The position numbers and the translations under genes were made by a program. Positions 35,777-44,511 of a stretch of DNA of 64,000 bases are shown piece after piece; within the stretch, counting starts at the first letter, position 1, and each line of letters begins with the position of its first letter. The stretch covers positions 1-64,000 of the forward strand of contig CADDYV010000008.1 of NCBI GenBank assembly GCA_902810695.1, read 5' to 3'. Below the pieces are notes generated by a model, which was not told the DNA's origin, did not search any database, and saw only the letters and a program-made list of their open reading frames with translations. The stretch comes from Actinomycetota bacterium. Lineage in GTDB: Bacteria; Actinomycetota; Rubrobacteria; Rubrobacterales; Rubrobacteraceae.

Positions 35777-36879
35777 GCCGTTATCGTAGGAGCAAGCGCG
35801 GGGATACAGAGGATATAGAGTCGAGGCTAGAGGCGGTTCGCCGTTCTCCGCACAAAAACCGCCGCAAGCGGTCGAATATCGGGCCTACGATTTTCGGGAT
35901 TCTGGTCGTCGTGGGCATTATAGGTGTGATCTACCTGATCTACACCAGCGTGACCGGTGGCCAGAATGAGGCTTCACGCAAGACGGTTACCGTCACGGTG
36001 AAGCGGGGTGATACGCTCTCCAGCGTCGCGGAGAAGCTGGACAGGAGCGGGGTTATACCGAGCGCGTTCACCTTCAAGCTACAGGCTCGCTTCGAGGGAG
36101 AGAGCGCAGAGATAAAACCCGGAAGCTACAGGTTCCAGCGTGGCGAGAGTACGGGCAAAATCCTCAAGACGCTTACCGCGAACAGGCCCGCTCCCACCTT
36201 CAGTATCGTCATACCCGAGGGCCTGACCCTCAAGCAGACGGCTCAGGAGGTAGCAAGGCAGAGCGACATCTCCGAGAAGTCTTTCGAGAAGGCAGCCAGA
36301 AAGACCGACTACAGCTACGCCTTTCTGAACCATCCGCAGATCAAGACGACCGAGGGTTTTCTTTTCCCGAAGAAGTACGACTTCAAGAAGGGGGCTACGG
36401 CCCGTCAGGTGGTGGACCGACTGCTCGACCAGTACCTGATAGAGACGCAGAACCTGGATCTTCCGCAGGCTGAAAAACGCCTGAACCTGAGCGAGTATCA
36501 GATCCTGACGGTCGCGTCCCTGATCGAACGCGAGTCGGCAAACCCCAGGGAGAGGCCGATCATAGCTTCGGTCATATACAATCGTTTGCACAAGGGGATG
36601 CCGCTCCAGATAGACGCCACCGTCCAGTACGCTCTGGGCAAGCCGAAGGCCGAGCTTTCTCTCAAGGATCTCAAGGTCAACTCCCCGTACAATACCTACG
36701 AGCACAAGGGGCTCCCGCCCGGTCCTATAGATAGCCCGAGCCTGGACTCCATCAAGGCTGCCGCTAACCCCGCGAAAACCGACTACCTCTACTACGTTTT
36801 GAAGAAAAACGGCAAAGAACACTACTTTACGAGCAACTACCAGGACTTCCTGCGTGCCAAGGCGAAGGCCGGACGCTAG
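35773..36879 (+). CDS. mltG: Endolytic murein transglycosylase
   Basis: MltG cuts nascent peptidoglycan strands at the outer face of the membrane. The 368-residue protein has a basic N-terminus, one membrane helix (about 38-58), a LysM-like region (VTVTVKRGDTLSSVAEKLDR) and the YceG catalytic domain with ASLIERESANPRERPIIASV, where the Glu after LI is the catalytic acid, then YNRLHKGMPLQIDATVQYALG and GPIDSPSLDSI. It starts with TTG at 35773, 4 bp inside ruvX. A sigma-28-like promoter for aroE-pilB begins 15 nt after its stop. Confidence 0.93.
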   Translation: MSRYRRSKRGDTEDIESRLEAVRRSPHKNRRKRSNIGPTIFGILVVVGIIGVIYLIYTSVTGGQNEASRKTVTVTVKRGDTLSSVAEKLDRSGVIPSAFTFKLQARFEGESAEIKPGSYRFQRGESTGKILKTLTANRPAPTFSIVIPEGLTLKQTAQEVARQSDISEKSFEKAARKTDYSYAFLNHPQIKTTEGFLFPKKYDFKKGATARQVVDRLLDQYLIETQNLDLPQAEKRLNLSEYQILTVASLIERESANPRERPIIASVIYNRLHKGMPLQIDATVQYALGKPKAELSLKDLKVNSPYNTYEHKGLPPGPIDSPSLDSIKAAANPAKTDYLYYVLKKNGKEHYFTSNYQDFLRAKAKAGR

Positions 36880-36893
36880 AGTACGGCACTGGC

Positions 36894-36921
36894 TAAAGTT
36901 TCAGGCCATTTTTGACGATAA
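36894..36921 (+). promoter_or_regulatory. FliA/WhiG-type promoter upstream of aroE-pilB
   Basis: TAAAGTTT (36894-36901), 12 nt, GACGATAA (36914-36921) fits the sigma-28 pattern TAAA-N14 to N16-GCCGATAA. The same arrangement occurs before the 51-kb sigma factor gene and, with GCCGAATA, before pilT. A TTGACG (36912) and TACCGT (36934) overlapping it could be a second, weaker site. Confidence 0.6.
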
Positions 36922-36973
36922 CCTGTAAGACAGTACCGTGGAACGGCGGGTGCTTCCCGGATTTTTTGGAGAT

Positions 36974-37846
36974 ATGGGCTTGCGACTTACGGGAAAAACA
37001 GGGCTTCTAGGTGTGATCGGGCATCCCATAGCCCACAGCCTGAGTCCCGCGATGCACAACGCGGCCTTTGCCGCCTCTGGTCAGGACTACGTCTACGTGC
37101 CGATGGACGTGTTGCCCGAGAGGTTGCCAGAGGCGGTGCGGGGAATGATGGCTCTGGGTTTCAGAGGATTCAACGTAACCATCCCGCACAAAGAAGATAT
37201 CCTGCCGCTGCTTGATGAGCTGGACGATTCGGCCCGCATTCCCGGCGCCGTCAATACGGTGGTAATAGAGGAAGACAGGCTGCGGGGGCTCAACACCGAT
37301 GGGAGCGGGTTTCTGGAAGCCTACTACGAAGCGGGCGGCGAACTCAGAGGCAGGCGCGTCCTGATCCTGGGCGCGGGCGGGGCCGCAGCCGCGATCTCTG
37401 CCGCTGTTCTGGAACAAGGTGTTTGTGAATTGCTGCTGATCAACCGCAGCGCCGGGCGCGCCAGGCGGCTCTACGAGAAGCTTGTGAGGGCGTATCCGGA
37501 AGCGAACGTAACCTTGCGCCCTCTCGCAGATAGGGCAGACGCGGCCAAACGGGCGGAGATCCTGATAAACGCGACTTCTCTGGGGATGGAGGATGACTCT
37601 CTGGCGTTTCCCGCAGAAGCTATTAGTGCGGAGAAAACCCTCTGCGATGTGGTTTACCGTGCCGGTGGCGAGACTCCTCTCGTAAAACTGGCCTGGGAGC
37701 AGGGGGCGCGGGTGGTCTCCGGCGAGCGGATGCTGCTGTATCAGGGGGTTGAGTCGCAGCGGGTGTGGACCGGCAGGGAGCCGGATATAAGGGCGATGAG
37801 CAGCGTGCTGTTCGGAGAAATCGAGGTTGGCGAGGGACAGGTATGA
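36974..37846 (+). CDS. aroE: Shikimate dehydrogenase
   Basis: AroE reduces 3-dehydroshikimate to shikimate with NADPH. Seen are HSLSPAMHNAAF (shikimate binding), NVTIPHKEDILP with the catalytic Lys, NTDGSGF with the Asp partner, the nucleotide fold LILGAGGAAAAISAAV, and LINRSAGRA, where Asn-Arg-Ser fits NADPH. Start is uncertain: ATG 36974 was chosen because the promoter-like site upstream leaves GTG 36938 at or before the transcript start, although ATG has a short GGAG spacing. The stop overlaps the ATG of pilB (ATGA), linking aromatic synthesis to pilus motors in one transcript. Confidence 0.92.
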   Translation: MGLRLTGKTGLLGVIGHPIAHSLSPAMHNAAFAASGQDYVYVPMDVLPERLPEAVRGMMALGFRGFNVTIPHKEDILPLLDELDDSARIPGAVNTVVIEEDRLRGLNTDGSGFLEAYYEAGGELRGRRVLILGAGGAAAAISAAVLEQGVCELLLINRSAGRARRLYEKLVRAYPEANVTLRPLADRADAAKRAEILINATSLGMEDDSLAFPAEAISAEKTLCDVVYRAGGETPLVKLAWEQGARVVSGERMLLYQGVESQRVWTGREPDIRAMSSVLFGEIEVGEGQV

Positions 37847-40005
37847 AAGTATTGATAGCCGAAGACGATTCCATATCGCGCAGGATTCTGGCCAGGACCG
37901 TCGAGAAGTTCGGCTACGAATGTCTGGCTGCGGAAGACGGGTTGGAGGCGTGGAGGATCTTTCAGAACACCCCTGAGATAGACGCCGTTGTGAGCGACTG
38001 GATGATGCCTGGTATGGACGGGCTCGAACTCTGCCGCAAAATCCGGGGTACTGATCACTCTAACAACACCTTCTTCATTTTTCTGACGGCACTCAGGGGT
38101 GAGGAGCATCTGATAGAAGGCATGAAGGCGGGTGCAGATGAGTACCTTGTCAAGCCTCTCGATATCGAGCAGCTCAAGACAAAGCTGGCCGCCGCCTCGC
38201 GCCTTACATCCCTGCGGCAGCAACTCGACGGCACCGGCAAGCAATCGGGAGATGGGGCTTCTTCCGCGGAACCTAGTGTGATCCCCGGAGCCCTCGTTCC
38301 TACCAGAAAAAAGGTCGGTAGGGGAGGCAAGATCTGGGACATCCTCACCTCCCAGGGTAAGGTGAGTGAAGAGCAGCTACAGCAGGCGGTGGAGGCCCAG
38401 AAGAACGACCCCAGAGACCTGGGCAGGATCCTGGTGTCGCTCGGATTCATCTCGGAGGCGGATCTCGCGCAAGCCCAGGCCCAGCGGCTGGGCCTGGAGT
38501 ACATAGACCTCAGCGAGAACGACGTGGATCGGGGAGCGGCGACCCTCATCGAGCAGAAAATTCTGCGCAAGCACAACGTGATCCCCTTGAGGGTAGAGGA
38601 CAGGCGGCTGGTGGTTGCGATGAGCGACCCGACGAACCTCTACGCCCTCGAGGATCTGAAGATAATCTCTGGTTACCAGATAGTCCCGATGGTCGCTACC
38701 GAAACCCAGATACGCCAAGTCCAGAACAAAGTCTTCGCCATGGGCGAGGAGGTTAGCGAGATCCTCGAAGGGGCGGCAGGCGACTCTTTTATCGAGTCGG
38801 CAGACGAGCTGGAGCTTGGCGTAGATGCGGGCGCCGAGGAAGCGCCTGTGATCCGGCTCGTCAGCTCTATTTTGCAGCAGGCTGTAGGTGACGGGGCTTC
38901 GGATATCCATATAGAGCCCGGATCCAGAGGCCTTTCGGTGCGCTTCAGGGTTGATGGGGTCCTGAGAGAGATAATGAGCATCCCCCCGAAGCTGCAGAAC
39001 GGCGTGATAGCACGCCTCAAAATCCTCTCTAACCTCAATATCGCGGAGAAGAGGGTGCCGCAGGACGGGCGTTTCTCGGTAAGGCTCGGCGGGCAGAAGG
39101 TTGACCTCAGGGCGGCTTCTCTGCCAACGGTCTACGGGGAGAAAATAGTCCTGAGGTTGCTCGATAACACGAGCGTAGGGGTGGACCTGACCAAGCTCGG
39201 CTTCCCGCCGAAGATCTTCGAGAGATACGAGGAAATATTCCGCAGACCCTACGGGGCCATCCTGGTTACAGGTCCTACAGGGAGTGGCAAGTCAACGACG
39301 CTCTACGCCACCCTGAACGAACTCAACTCCCCGGAGAAGAACATCATCACCGTCGAGGATCCGGTCGAGTACAGGATGGAGGGCATAAACCAGGTGCAGG
39401 TCAATCCCAAGGTTGGGCTCACCTTTGCCTCGGGCTTGAGGAGCATTCTCCGCAGCGATCCCGACATAGTTATGATCGGGGAGATCAGGGACTTCGAAAC
39501 GGCCAAGATCAGTGTAGAGGCTGCCCTGACCGGGCACATGGTACTGGCGACTCTCCACACCAACAATGCGCCCGGAGCTATGGGACGGTTGACGGACATG
39601 GGCGTGGAACCGTTCTTGACAGCCTCTGCGGTAGACTGCGTGATCGCCCAGAGGCTCGCCAGGAGACTCTGCGAGCACTGCAAGGAGCCGGTAGAGATAG
39701 AGGAGGAGATCCTGAGGAACTTGGATTTCCCTTTTGAGATGATCTCCCAGGAAGATGGTCTGCACTTTTACAAGGCAGTCGGATGCGGACGGTGTGGGGG
39801 AGCCGGTTACAGGGGACGGGTCGGCATATACGAGCTGATGGTGGTTACCGATGAGATCAGGGATCTCGTCCTGAAGAGGGCTTCAACGGCAGAGATGGGC
39901 CGTGCCGCACGCAGAGAGGGGATGATCGCCCTGCGTGAAGATGGTCTGGCTAAAGCTGCCCAAGGTGTAACGACCATAGAAGAGGTTTTGAGAACGGTCG
40001 TCTAG
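37843..40005 (+). CDS. pilB: Type IV pilus extension ATPase PilB with N-terminal response-regulator domain
   Basis: The 720-residue protein has three parts. Residues 1-125 are a complete receiver domain: Asp8-Asp9 acidic pocket, Asp52 phosphoacceptor in VVSDWMMPGMDG, Thr82 and Lys104 (LVKPL). Residues about 160-310 are an MshEN/T4SS_E-II domain (GRILVSLGFISEADLAQAQ, RLGLEYIDL, VIPLRVEDRRLVVAMSDP). Residues 340-720 are the motor: Walker A GPTGSGKS (about 477), Asp box, Walker B IVMIGEIRD (about 540), His box LATLHTNNAPGA and a tetracysteine zinc site (CEHC...CGRC). The ATG overlaps the aroE stop. The fusion suggests direct control by phosphorylation, and perhaps by c-di-GMP. Confidence 0.93.
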   Translation: MKVLIAEDDSISRRILARTVEKFGYECLAAEDGLEAWRIFQNTPEIDAVVSDWMMPGMDGLELCRKIRGTDHSNNTFFIFLTALRGEEHLIEGMKAGADEYLVKPLDIEQLKTKLAAASRLTSLRQQLDGTGKQSGDGASSAEPSVIPGALVPTRKKVGRGGKIWDILTSQGKVSEEQLQQAVEAQKNDPRDLGRILVSLGFISEADLAQAQAQRLGLEYIDLSENDVDRGAATLIEQKILRKHNVIPLRVEDRRLVVAMSDPTNLYALEDLKIISGYQIVPMVATETQIRQVQNKVFAMGEEVSEILEGAAGDSFIESADELELGVDAGAEEAPVIRLVSSILQQAVGDGASDIHIEPGSRGLSVRFRVDGVLREIMSIPPKLQNGVIARLKILSNLNIAEKRVPQDGRFSVRLGGQKVDLRAASLPTVYGEKIVLRLLDNTSVGVDLTKLGFPPKIFERYEEIFRRPYGAILVTGPTGSGKSTTLYATLNELNSPEKNIITVEDPVEYRMEGINQVQVNPKVGLTFASGLRSILRSDPDIVMIGEIRDFETAKISVEAALTGHMVLATLHTNNAPGAMGRLTDMGVEPFLTASAVDCVIAQRLARRLCEHCKEPVEIEEEILRNLDFPFEMISQEDGLHFYKAVGCGRCGGAGYRGRVGIYELMVVTDEIRDLVLKRASTAEMGRAARREGMIALREDGLAKAAQGVTTIEEVLRTVV

Positions 40006-40027
40006 CCCGGCTTTCTCGCGAGCCCGC

Positions 40028-40055
40028 TAAAGTTTTTCGCTCCTCGTGCCGAATA
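40028..40055 (+). promoter_or_regulatory. FliA/WhiG-type promoter upstream of pilT
   Basis: TAAAGTTT (40028-40035), 12 nt, GCCGAATA (40048-40055). The spacing equals that of the sites before aroE and the sigma factor. It would produce a leader of about 33 nt before the pilT ATG, which contains AGAGGAG as ribosome site. Confidence 0.5.
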
Positions 40056-40095
40056 CATATGCGGAGCTAGAAATGATTTTTAGAGGAGTAGAAGA

Positions 40096-41199
40096 ATGAT
40101 AGAGAGCGGGCTCAACGATTACCTGTTCGACGCGATCAAACTCGGCGCGAGCGACATGCACATAACGGTGGGGGTGCCGCCGATGGTGAGGGTCAACGGC
40201 AAGGTCCAACCGCTGGATTATCCGCCGCTGACACCCAACGTGACCCGAGAGTTGATCTACGACATCCTGTCCAATGACCAGCGGCAGCGTCTGGAGAACG
40301 ACTGGGAGCTCGACTTCAGCTACAGCATACCTCGCACCGCGCGCTTCAGGGTGAACGTCTACTTCCAGCGGGGCTCGATGGGCGCGGCTTTCAGGACGAT
40401 CCCGCATGAGATCAAGAGCTTCAAGGAGCTTGGGCTACCGCCAGTTATCGAGGATATGACCGAAAAGCCACGCGGGCTGGTGCTCGTTACGGGGCCGACC
40501 GGAAGCGGCAAGTCCACCACGCTCGCCTCGATGATAGACAGGATCAACGAGACGAGATACGAGCACATAATGAGCGTCGAGGACCCGATAGAGTTCCTGC
40601 ACAAGCACAAGAAGTGCATCGTCAACCAGCGCGAAGTCAACCAGGATACCAGGAGCTTCGGTGAGGCGCTGCGGCATGTGTTGAGGCAAGACCCGGATGT
40701 GATCCTGGTCGGCGAGATGCGCGATCTGGAGACCATCTCTATAGCCCTGACCGCCGCTGAGACGGGCCACCTGGTTTTCGCCACGCTCCACACCCAGGAC
40801 GCTCCGCAGACGATAGACCGCATCATAGACGTCTTCCCCTCTCATCAGCAGGCCCAGATCCGGACGCAGCTCGCCAACGCCATGCAGGGCATCGTCACCC
40901 AGACCCTGATCCCCAGGCGCGACGGCCAGGGGCGTATCGTGGCGTGCGAGGTGCTCGTTCCAACTCCCGGCGTCAGAAACCTCATCCGCGAGGGTAAGAA
41001 CCACCAGATCTACTCCGCCATGCAGACCGGGGGCAAATTCGGGATGCAGACGATGGACGCGGCGCTTGCCGACCTCGTAAGGCGCGGTTTCATCTCGCGT
41101 GAGGAAGCCGAGAAACGCTCGAACAACCCCGAGGAGCTCAGGCGGCTCGCTGGCGGGGGAATGATCGGGGCCGGCGGGTTTGCGGCGGCTAGGAGGTAG
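40096..41199 (+). CDS. pilT: Type IV pilus retraction ATPase PilT
   Basis: PilT depolymerises the pilus and powers twitching. The 367-residue protein has the N-terminal PAS-like region (LGASDMHITVGVPPMVRVNG), Walker A GPTGSGKST, the Asp box, Walker B VILVGEMRD, the His box FATLHTQDAP and the PilT C-terminal signature GVRNLIREGKNHQIYSAMQT (AIRNLIRE in Proteobacteria). It is followed after 5 bp by pilC. Length and motifs are normal. Confidence 0.95.
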   Translation: MIESGLNDYLFDAIKLGASDMHITVGVPPMVRVNGKVQPLDYPPLTPNVTRELIYDILSNDQRQRLENDWELDFSYSIPRTARFRVNVYFQRGSMGAAFRTIPHEIKSFKELGLPPVIEDMTEKPRGLVLVTGPTGSGKSTTLASMIDRINETRYEHIMSVEDPIEFLHKHKKCIVNQREVNQDTRSFGEALRHVLRQDPDVILVGEMRDLETISIALTAAETGHLVFATLHTQDAPQTIDRIIDVFPSHQQAQIRTQLANAMQGIVTQTLIPRRDGQGRIVACEVLVPTPGVRNLIREGKNHQIYSAMQTGGKFGMQTMDAALADLVRRGFISREEAEKRSNNPEELRRLAGGGMIGAGGFAAARR

Positions 41200-41204
41200 C
41201 TCTC

Positions 41205-42416
41205 ATGGCCACTTTTACTTACAAAGTACGAAACAGGCAGGGCGATATCCTGCAAGATCAGATAGAAGGCGACAACACGATGGCGGTCGTCTCGGAACTC
41301 AGAAGGCAGGGGCTCCTCGTCATAGACATCAAGGAGCAGGGCGTCGGCCAGAAGGATATTTTGGAGCCATTCAAGTCCGTGAAGATGGCCGATCTGGTCG
41401 TCTTCACCCGGCAGTTCGCCACCATGATCAACGCCGGAATGCCGATAGTCCGGGCCCTGTACGTCCTGGGCGAGCAGACCACCAACAAAAAACTCCAGGA
41501 GACCATCGTCCAGATTCGCAAGGATGTCGAGGCTGGGCTCGCGCTCTCGGAGGCGCTCGCCAAGCACCCCAAGGTCTTCGGCCGCCTCTACGTTGAGATG
41601 GTCAAGGCTGGTGAGATCGGGGGCATCCTCGATGACATCCTGCTCAGGGTCGCCACGCAGCTTGAGAAGGACCATGATCTGCGGCGCAAGGTCAAGAGCG
41701 CGATGACCTACCCGGTAGTGGTTCTGGTGCTGGCGGTGCTTGCTGCCTCGTTCATGCTCATCTTTATCGTCCCGATCTTCGCCAAGATGTTCAAGAATCT
41801 CGGCGGGACCCTGCCGCTTCCTACCCGCATCGCGATGGGAATATCCAGCATCCTGACCAGCCCGTTCGGGGTACTCGTCTACGTGGCGATGGGGGCCGCG
41901 ATCTACGGTTTTCTCCGGTGGAAGAAGACCGAGCAGGGACGCAAAATCTGGGGACGGGTGGTGCTCAAGATACCGGCCAAGATCGGCGATGTCGTGCAAA
42001 AGGTCGCCCTCGCCCGCTTCGCCCGGACCCTGGGGACGCTCAGCGCTGCGGGCGTGCCGATCCTCCAGGCGCTGGAGATCACCGCCACCTCCTCGGGAAA
42101 CTGGGTGATAGAGCGGGCGCTCCTTCAGAGCAGAGACTCGATTCGTCAGGGAATCCCGATATACAAGCCGCTCGAAGCAGAGCCGGTCTTTCCACCGATG
42201 GTTACACGCATGATCGCCGTCGGTGAAGAAACGGGTGATGTGGACGGGATGCTCACCAAGATAGCCGAGTTCTATGAGTCTGAGGTGGACGCGGCGGTAA
42301 AAGCGCTGACCTCGATCATAGAACCCTTGATGATCGTGGTTGTGGGCGGCATCGTGGGGGGCATCATCATCTCCATGTACCTGCCCATGTTCCAGATCTA
42401 CAACCTGATCAAGTAG
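41205..42416 (+). CDS. pilC: Type IV pilus inner-membrane platform protein PilC
   Basis: PilC is the membrane platform on which PilB and PilT act. The 403-residue protein has the short N-terminal domain (FTYKVRNRQGDILQDQIEGD), two T2SSF repeats (about 70-195 and 275-400) with FTRQFATMINAGMPIVRAL and ARFARTLGTLSAAGVPILQAL, and three membrane helices. The end GGIVGGIIISMYLPMFQI is typical. In many genomes prepilin and pilM-N-O genes follow; here they do not. Confidence 0.95.
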   Translation: MATFTYKVRNRQGDILQDQIEGDNTMAVVSELRRQGLLVIDIKEQGVGQKDILEPFKSVKMADLVVFTRQFATMINAGMPIVRALYVLGEQTTNKKLQETIVQIRKDVEAGLALSEALAKHPKVFGRLYVEMVKAGEIGGILDDILLRVATQLEKDHDLRRKVKSAMTYPVVVLVLAVLAASFMLIFIVPIFAKMFKNLGGTLPLPTRIAMGISSILTSPFGVLVYVAMGAAIYGFLRWKKTEQGRKIWGRVVLKIPAKIGDVVQKVALARFARTLGTLSAAGVPILQALEITATSSGNWVIERALLQSRDSIRQGIPIYKPLEAEPVFPPMVTRMIAVGEETGDVDGMLTKIAEFYESEVDAAVKALTSIIEPLMIVVVGGIVGGIIISMYLPMFQIYNLIK

Positions 42417-42564
42417 CCCACAGGTTGCCACTGAAACCTAGCATTTTGGCGTCCGCTGGTGTCTGGCACCTGTCTGACTTGTGGTGGAACATCTCCAGTT
42501 TGATACTTTTGTCTACTGAAAAGGACTACTTAGGGACCAAAATAGTCCAGGTGGATGCTTCTAA

Positions 42565-42582
42565 ATCGTCCATATGGACGAT
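42565..42582. promoter_or_regulatory. 18-bp perfect palindrome, possible operator of the LuxR-type gene
   Basis: ATCGTCCATATGGACGAT is fully self-complementary and lies 67 bp before the GTG of the LuxR-type gene, inside a 232-bp AT-richer gap after pilC. A second inverted pair (GGACTA ... TAGTCC, 42523-42548) lies just upstream. Symmetric 18-bp sites suit dimeric regulators; LuxR-type proteins often regulate themselves. Confidence 0.45.
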
Positions 42583-42648
42583 GCCTATGATTTTCTCTGT
42601 CGTTACTCTTACTAGGGTAACGTCGCTCTGAGGAACAGGAGGTCGAGT

Positions 42649-43281
42649 GTGGCGGCGATAGCGAAAGTTATAGAAAGACCACAAGAGAGGCCGTTGGGGT
42701 TGATCTGGGTAGATTCACCGTATCCGATGTTGTCTCTTGGCTTGGAGAAGGCGCTGGCCGGTGAGGCTTACATTTACTCTGGAAGGGGTGTGCCGAAAGA
42801 GAGGCCTTCTCTGATCATCCTTTGCCAGGACGATGGAGACATCGCGTCGAGATTGCACCGTTTGCAAACTGCGGCGCCAGACACTCCTGCTCTGGTCTTC
42901 GGCTACAATGTGAGCGCCCAGGCCGTGCGGGAGGCGCTACGGGCCGGGGCCCGCGGATTTATCCACGCCCGCATGAAGCCTGAGCAGATCGCCAGGTCAA
43001 TATCACTGGTGTGTGAGAAGGGTGAGATCGTGGTTCCGAGGGAAGTCTTGACGGACCTGGTAGCCGGAGAGTCGAGAAAGACTGAGCTTCTTGATCTCCT
43101 CACCAACCGCCAGCGGGAGATACTCGAACTGGTCGAGCAGGGACTTACCAATGCCCAAATAGCCAAGCAGCTCTACCTCGCCGAGTTCACCATCAAGCAA
43201 CACCTGCGCCACGCATACAAGACCCTGGGCGTTCGCAACAGAACCGAGGCCGCCCGTCTTATCCGGAACAGTAACCACTGA
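42649..43281 (+). CDS. LuxR/NarL-type regulator with atypical receiver domain
   Basis: The 210-residue protein ends in a clear GerE HTH domain (about 145-208: LTNRQREILELVEQGLTNAQ, IAKQLYLAEFTIKQHLRHAY). Residues 15-130 keep the receiver fold of NarL-type regulators (GLEKAL, ALRAGARGFIHARMKPEQI), but the acidic pocket reads WVDSPYP, and the phosphoacceptor strand IILCQDDGD has Cys where Asp is expected. It may thus work without phosphorylation. It lies alone after pilC, so control of pilus or surface genes is an inference. Start GTG 42649 follows AGGAGG. Confidence 0.8.
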   Translation: MAAIAKVIERPQERPLGLIWVDSPYPMLSLGLEKALAGEAYIYSGRGVPKERPSLIILCQDDGDIASRLHRLQTAAPDTPALVFGYNVSAQAVREALRAGARGFIHARMKPEQIARSISLVCEKGEIVVPREVLTDLVAGESRKTELLDLLTNRQREILELVEQGLTNAQIAKQLYLAEFTIKQHLRHAYKTLGVRNRTEAARLIRNSNH

Positions 43282-43466
43282 TTCGAAGGGGATCCATCCG
43301 GCTGGGTCCCCTGTACTCCTAGAACCCGAAGTGCGTGCCCGTAACTAGCACCAAACGGCACCGAAGAATATTTAAAGTGTGTTTGGCAACAAAATCTCTC
43401 GCATATTATGTGTGTTTGAGTGTAGGATTGTAGCAAGGTACGTAGAAATGACGAAAGAAGCTCCTC

Positions 43467-43685
43467 ATGATAAAGATCATGGTCGAAGTAGAAACTCGTA
43501 ACGAGCGGTTTTCGGTGGCGGTTTCGGCTGATAGCATCTGTCAGGCTCTCGCGCTCGTAGACGAGTTTTATCCGGCCTCTCGCGCCAGAATTGTATTTCC
43601 GATTGACCCGGAGATGTTCTTTATCGGAGATCCCCTATCGTCGCTGTTGCGGGAGATGAGTACATCTGAGTTTCTAGCGGGATAG
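43467..43685 (+). CDS. Small unknown protein
   Basis: The 72-residue product (MIKIMVEVETRNERFSVAVS ... FIGDPLSSLLREM) looks like a compact alpha/beta protein with a central helix (ADSICQALALVDEFYP). A TTGGCA / TATTAT pair 15 nt apart (43383-43409) could be its promoter, and GAAAGAAG is a weak ribosome site. No family recognised. It is accepted because its codon use resembles neighbours and the fold pattern is regular. Confidence 0.5.
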   Translation: MIKIMVEVETRNERFSVAVSADSICQALALVDEFYPASRARIVFPIDPEMFFIGDPLSSLLREMSTSEFLAG

Positions 43686-44511
43686 GGAGCAGAGAAGGGT
43701 ATTTGGTGGCGCGCCTACCGTAACTCGCAAAGGGTATTTCCGCCGCCTCGTCGAATTGTAGTGCCCGTCGCCATAGACGAACGCACACTCTCCGTTGCCG
43801 ACGCGGCGTCCGCCTTATCCCTGGGGGCTAACCGGCGCAGTAGACAAAGGTAGGGCGCACGGTTATCGCTACTTGGGGAGGTGCTTCGGAGCGCACCTTC
43901 GCACCAGCACTTACAGCAGGGAGGAAATGATCCTTTAGAACGATGTTGCCGGGCGCGTTTAGTAGGAGAGTGTAGTTAGGGCGGTGGCAGAGCATCTGAT
44001 CCCCAGATGTCCGCGGAGAAGTGATCGCTGCTGGATTGCGCTGATACAAGAAGATGGGACAGTGCGGGGACAGGGCTGCGTCTAAACAAGGAGAAGAAGG
44101 ACAGATTGGGCATACGAGGAAACCGTACAAATCTCATGACAGACGTAACATTTTGCTGCGCTTTCGTCGCCGGTACTGCAACGGGGCAACCCGGAGCGCG
44201 TGACGATGGGATGCCGACCTCGTCAATGGTTGCGCAGGCTTGCGGCTGACGCCTTGAGTGGAGCGAGACCGTAGCAGAGAAAGTCTGGATACGAGCGTGA
44301 GGAAAGACGGCTCATACTTGAGTGGCCTTCGCGGCAAGAGGCGCGAGATGGCTTATCGCGCCTCGTCGTTTTGCGCTGTAAGAGCGCACCGACTCTACGC
44401 TGATCCGTGCGATCGCGGGATAGCGGAACTTTCCCGTTGCGGAAAACCCGACAACACTGGGCGCAACTTCGCGTTGTGGGACGGGGGGTGCCAGTAATCC
44501 GGGTGGAGAGG
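43686..44511. other. 826-bp stretch without a convincing gene
   Basis: No frame here has both a plausible start and protein-like composition; the 100-codon minus-strand frame (43828-44130) is Cys/Pro-rich and resembles a chance frame. Several hairpins occur: CATCTG/CAGATG (about 43993-44008), GCGCT/AGCGC (about 44374-44388), and the terminator-like stem at 44338-44364. The composition is less GC-rich than the flanks. It may hold a structured RNA or the remains of decayed genes; no riboswitch, tmRNA, RNase P or tRNA consensus was matched. Confidence 0.5.
44338..44373 (+). terminator. Terminator-like hairpin in the gene-poor stretch
   Basis: GAGGCGCGA (44338-44346) pairs with TCGCGCCTC (44356-44364) across a 9-nt loop, followed by GTCGTTTT. 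The 9-bp GC-rich stem and nearby T-run suit an intrinsic terminator. It would end a transcript coming from the left, where only the small protein gene or an unannotated RNA lies. Confidence 0.4.

Noticed and set aside
42425-42631. 68-codon frame between pilC and the LuxR-type gene
   Set aside because: No ribosome site, and it covers the palindromes; more likely regulatory DNA.
43828-44130. 100-codon minus-strand frame in the gene-poor stretch
   Set aside because: Cys- and Pro-rich with no ribosome site and no regular secondary structure; probably chance.
44280-44320. GAGGAAAG followed by ACGGCTC, resembling the RNase P RNA P4 core
   Set aside because: The rest of the RNase P consensus is absent, and too little space remains before the next gene for a full RNA.
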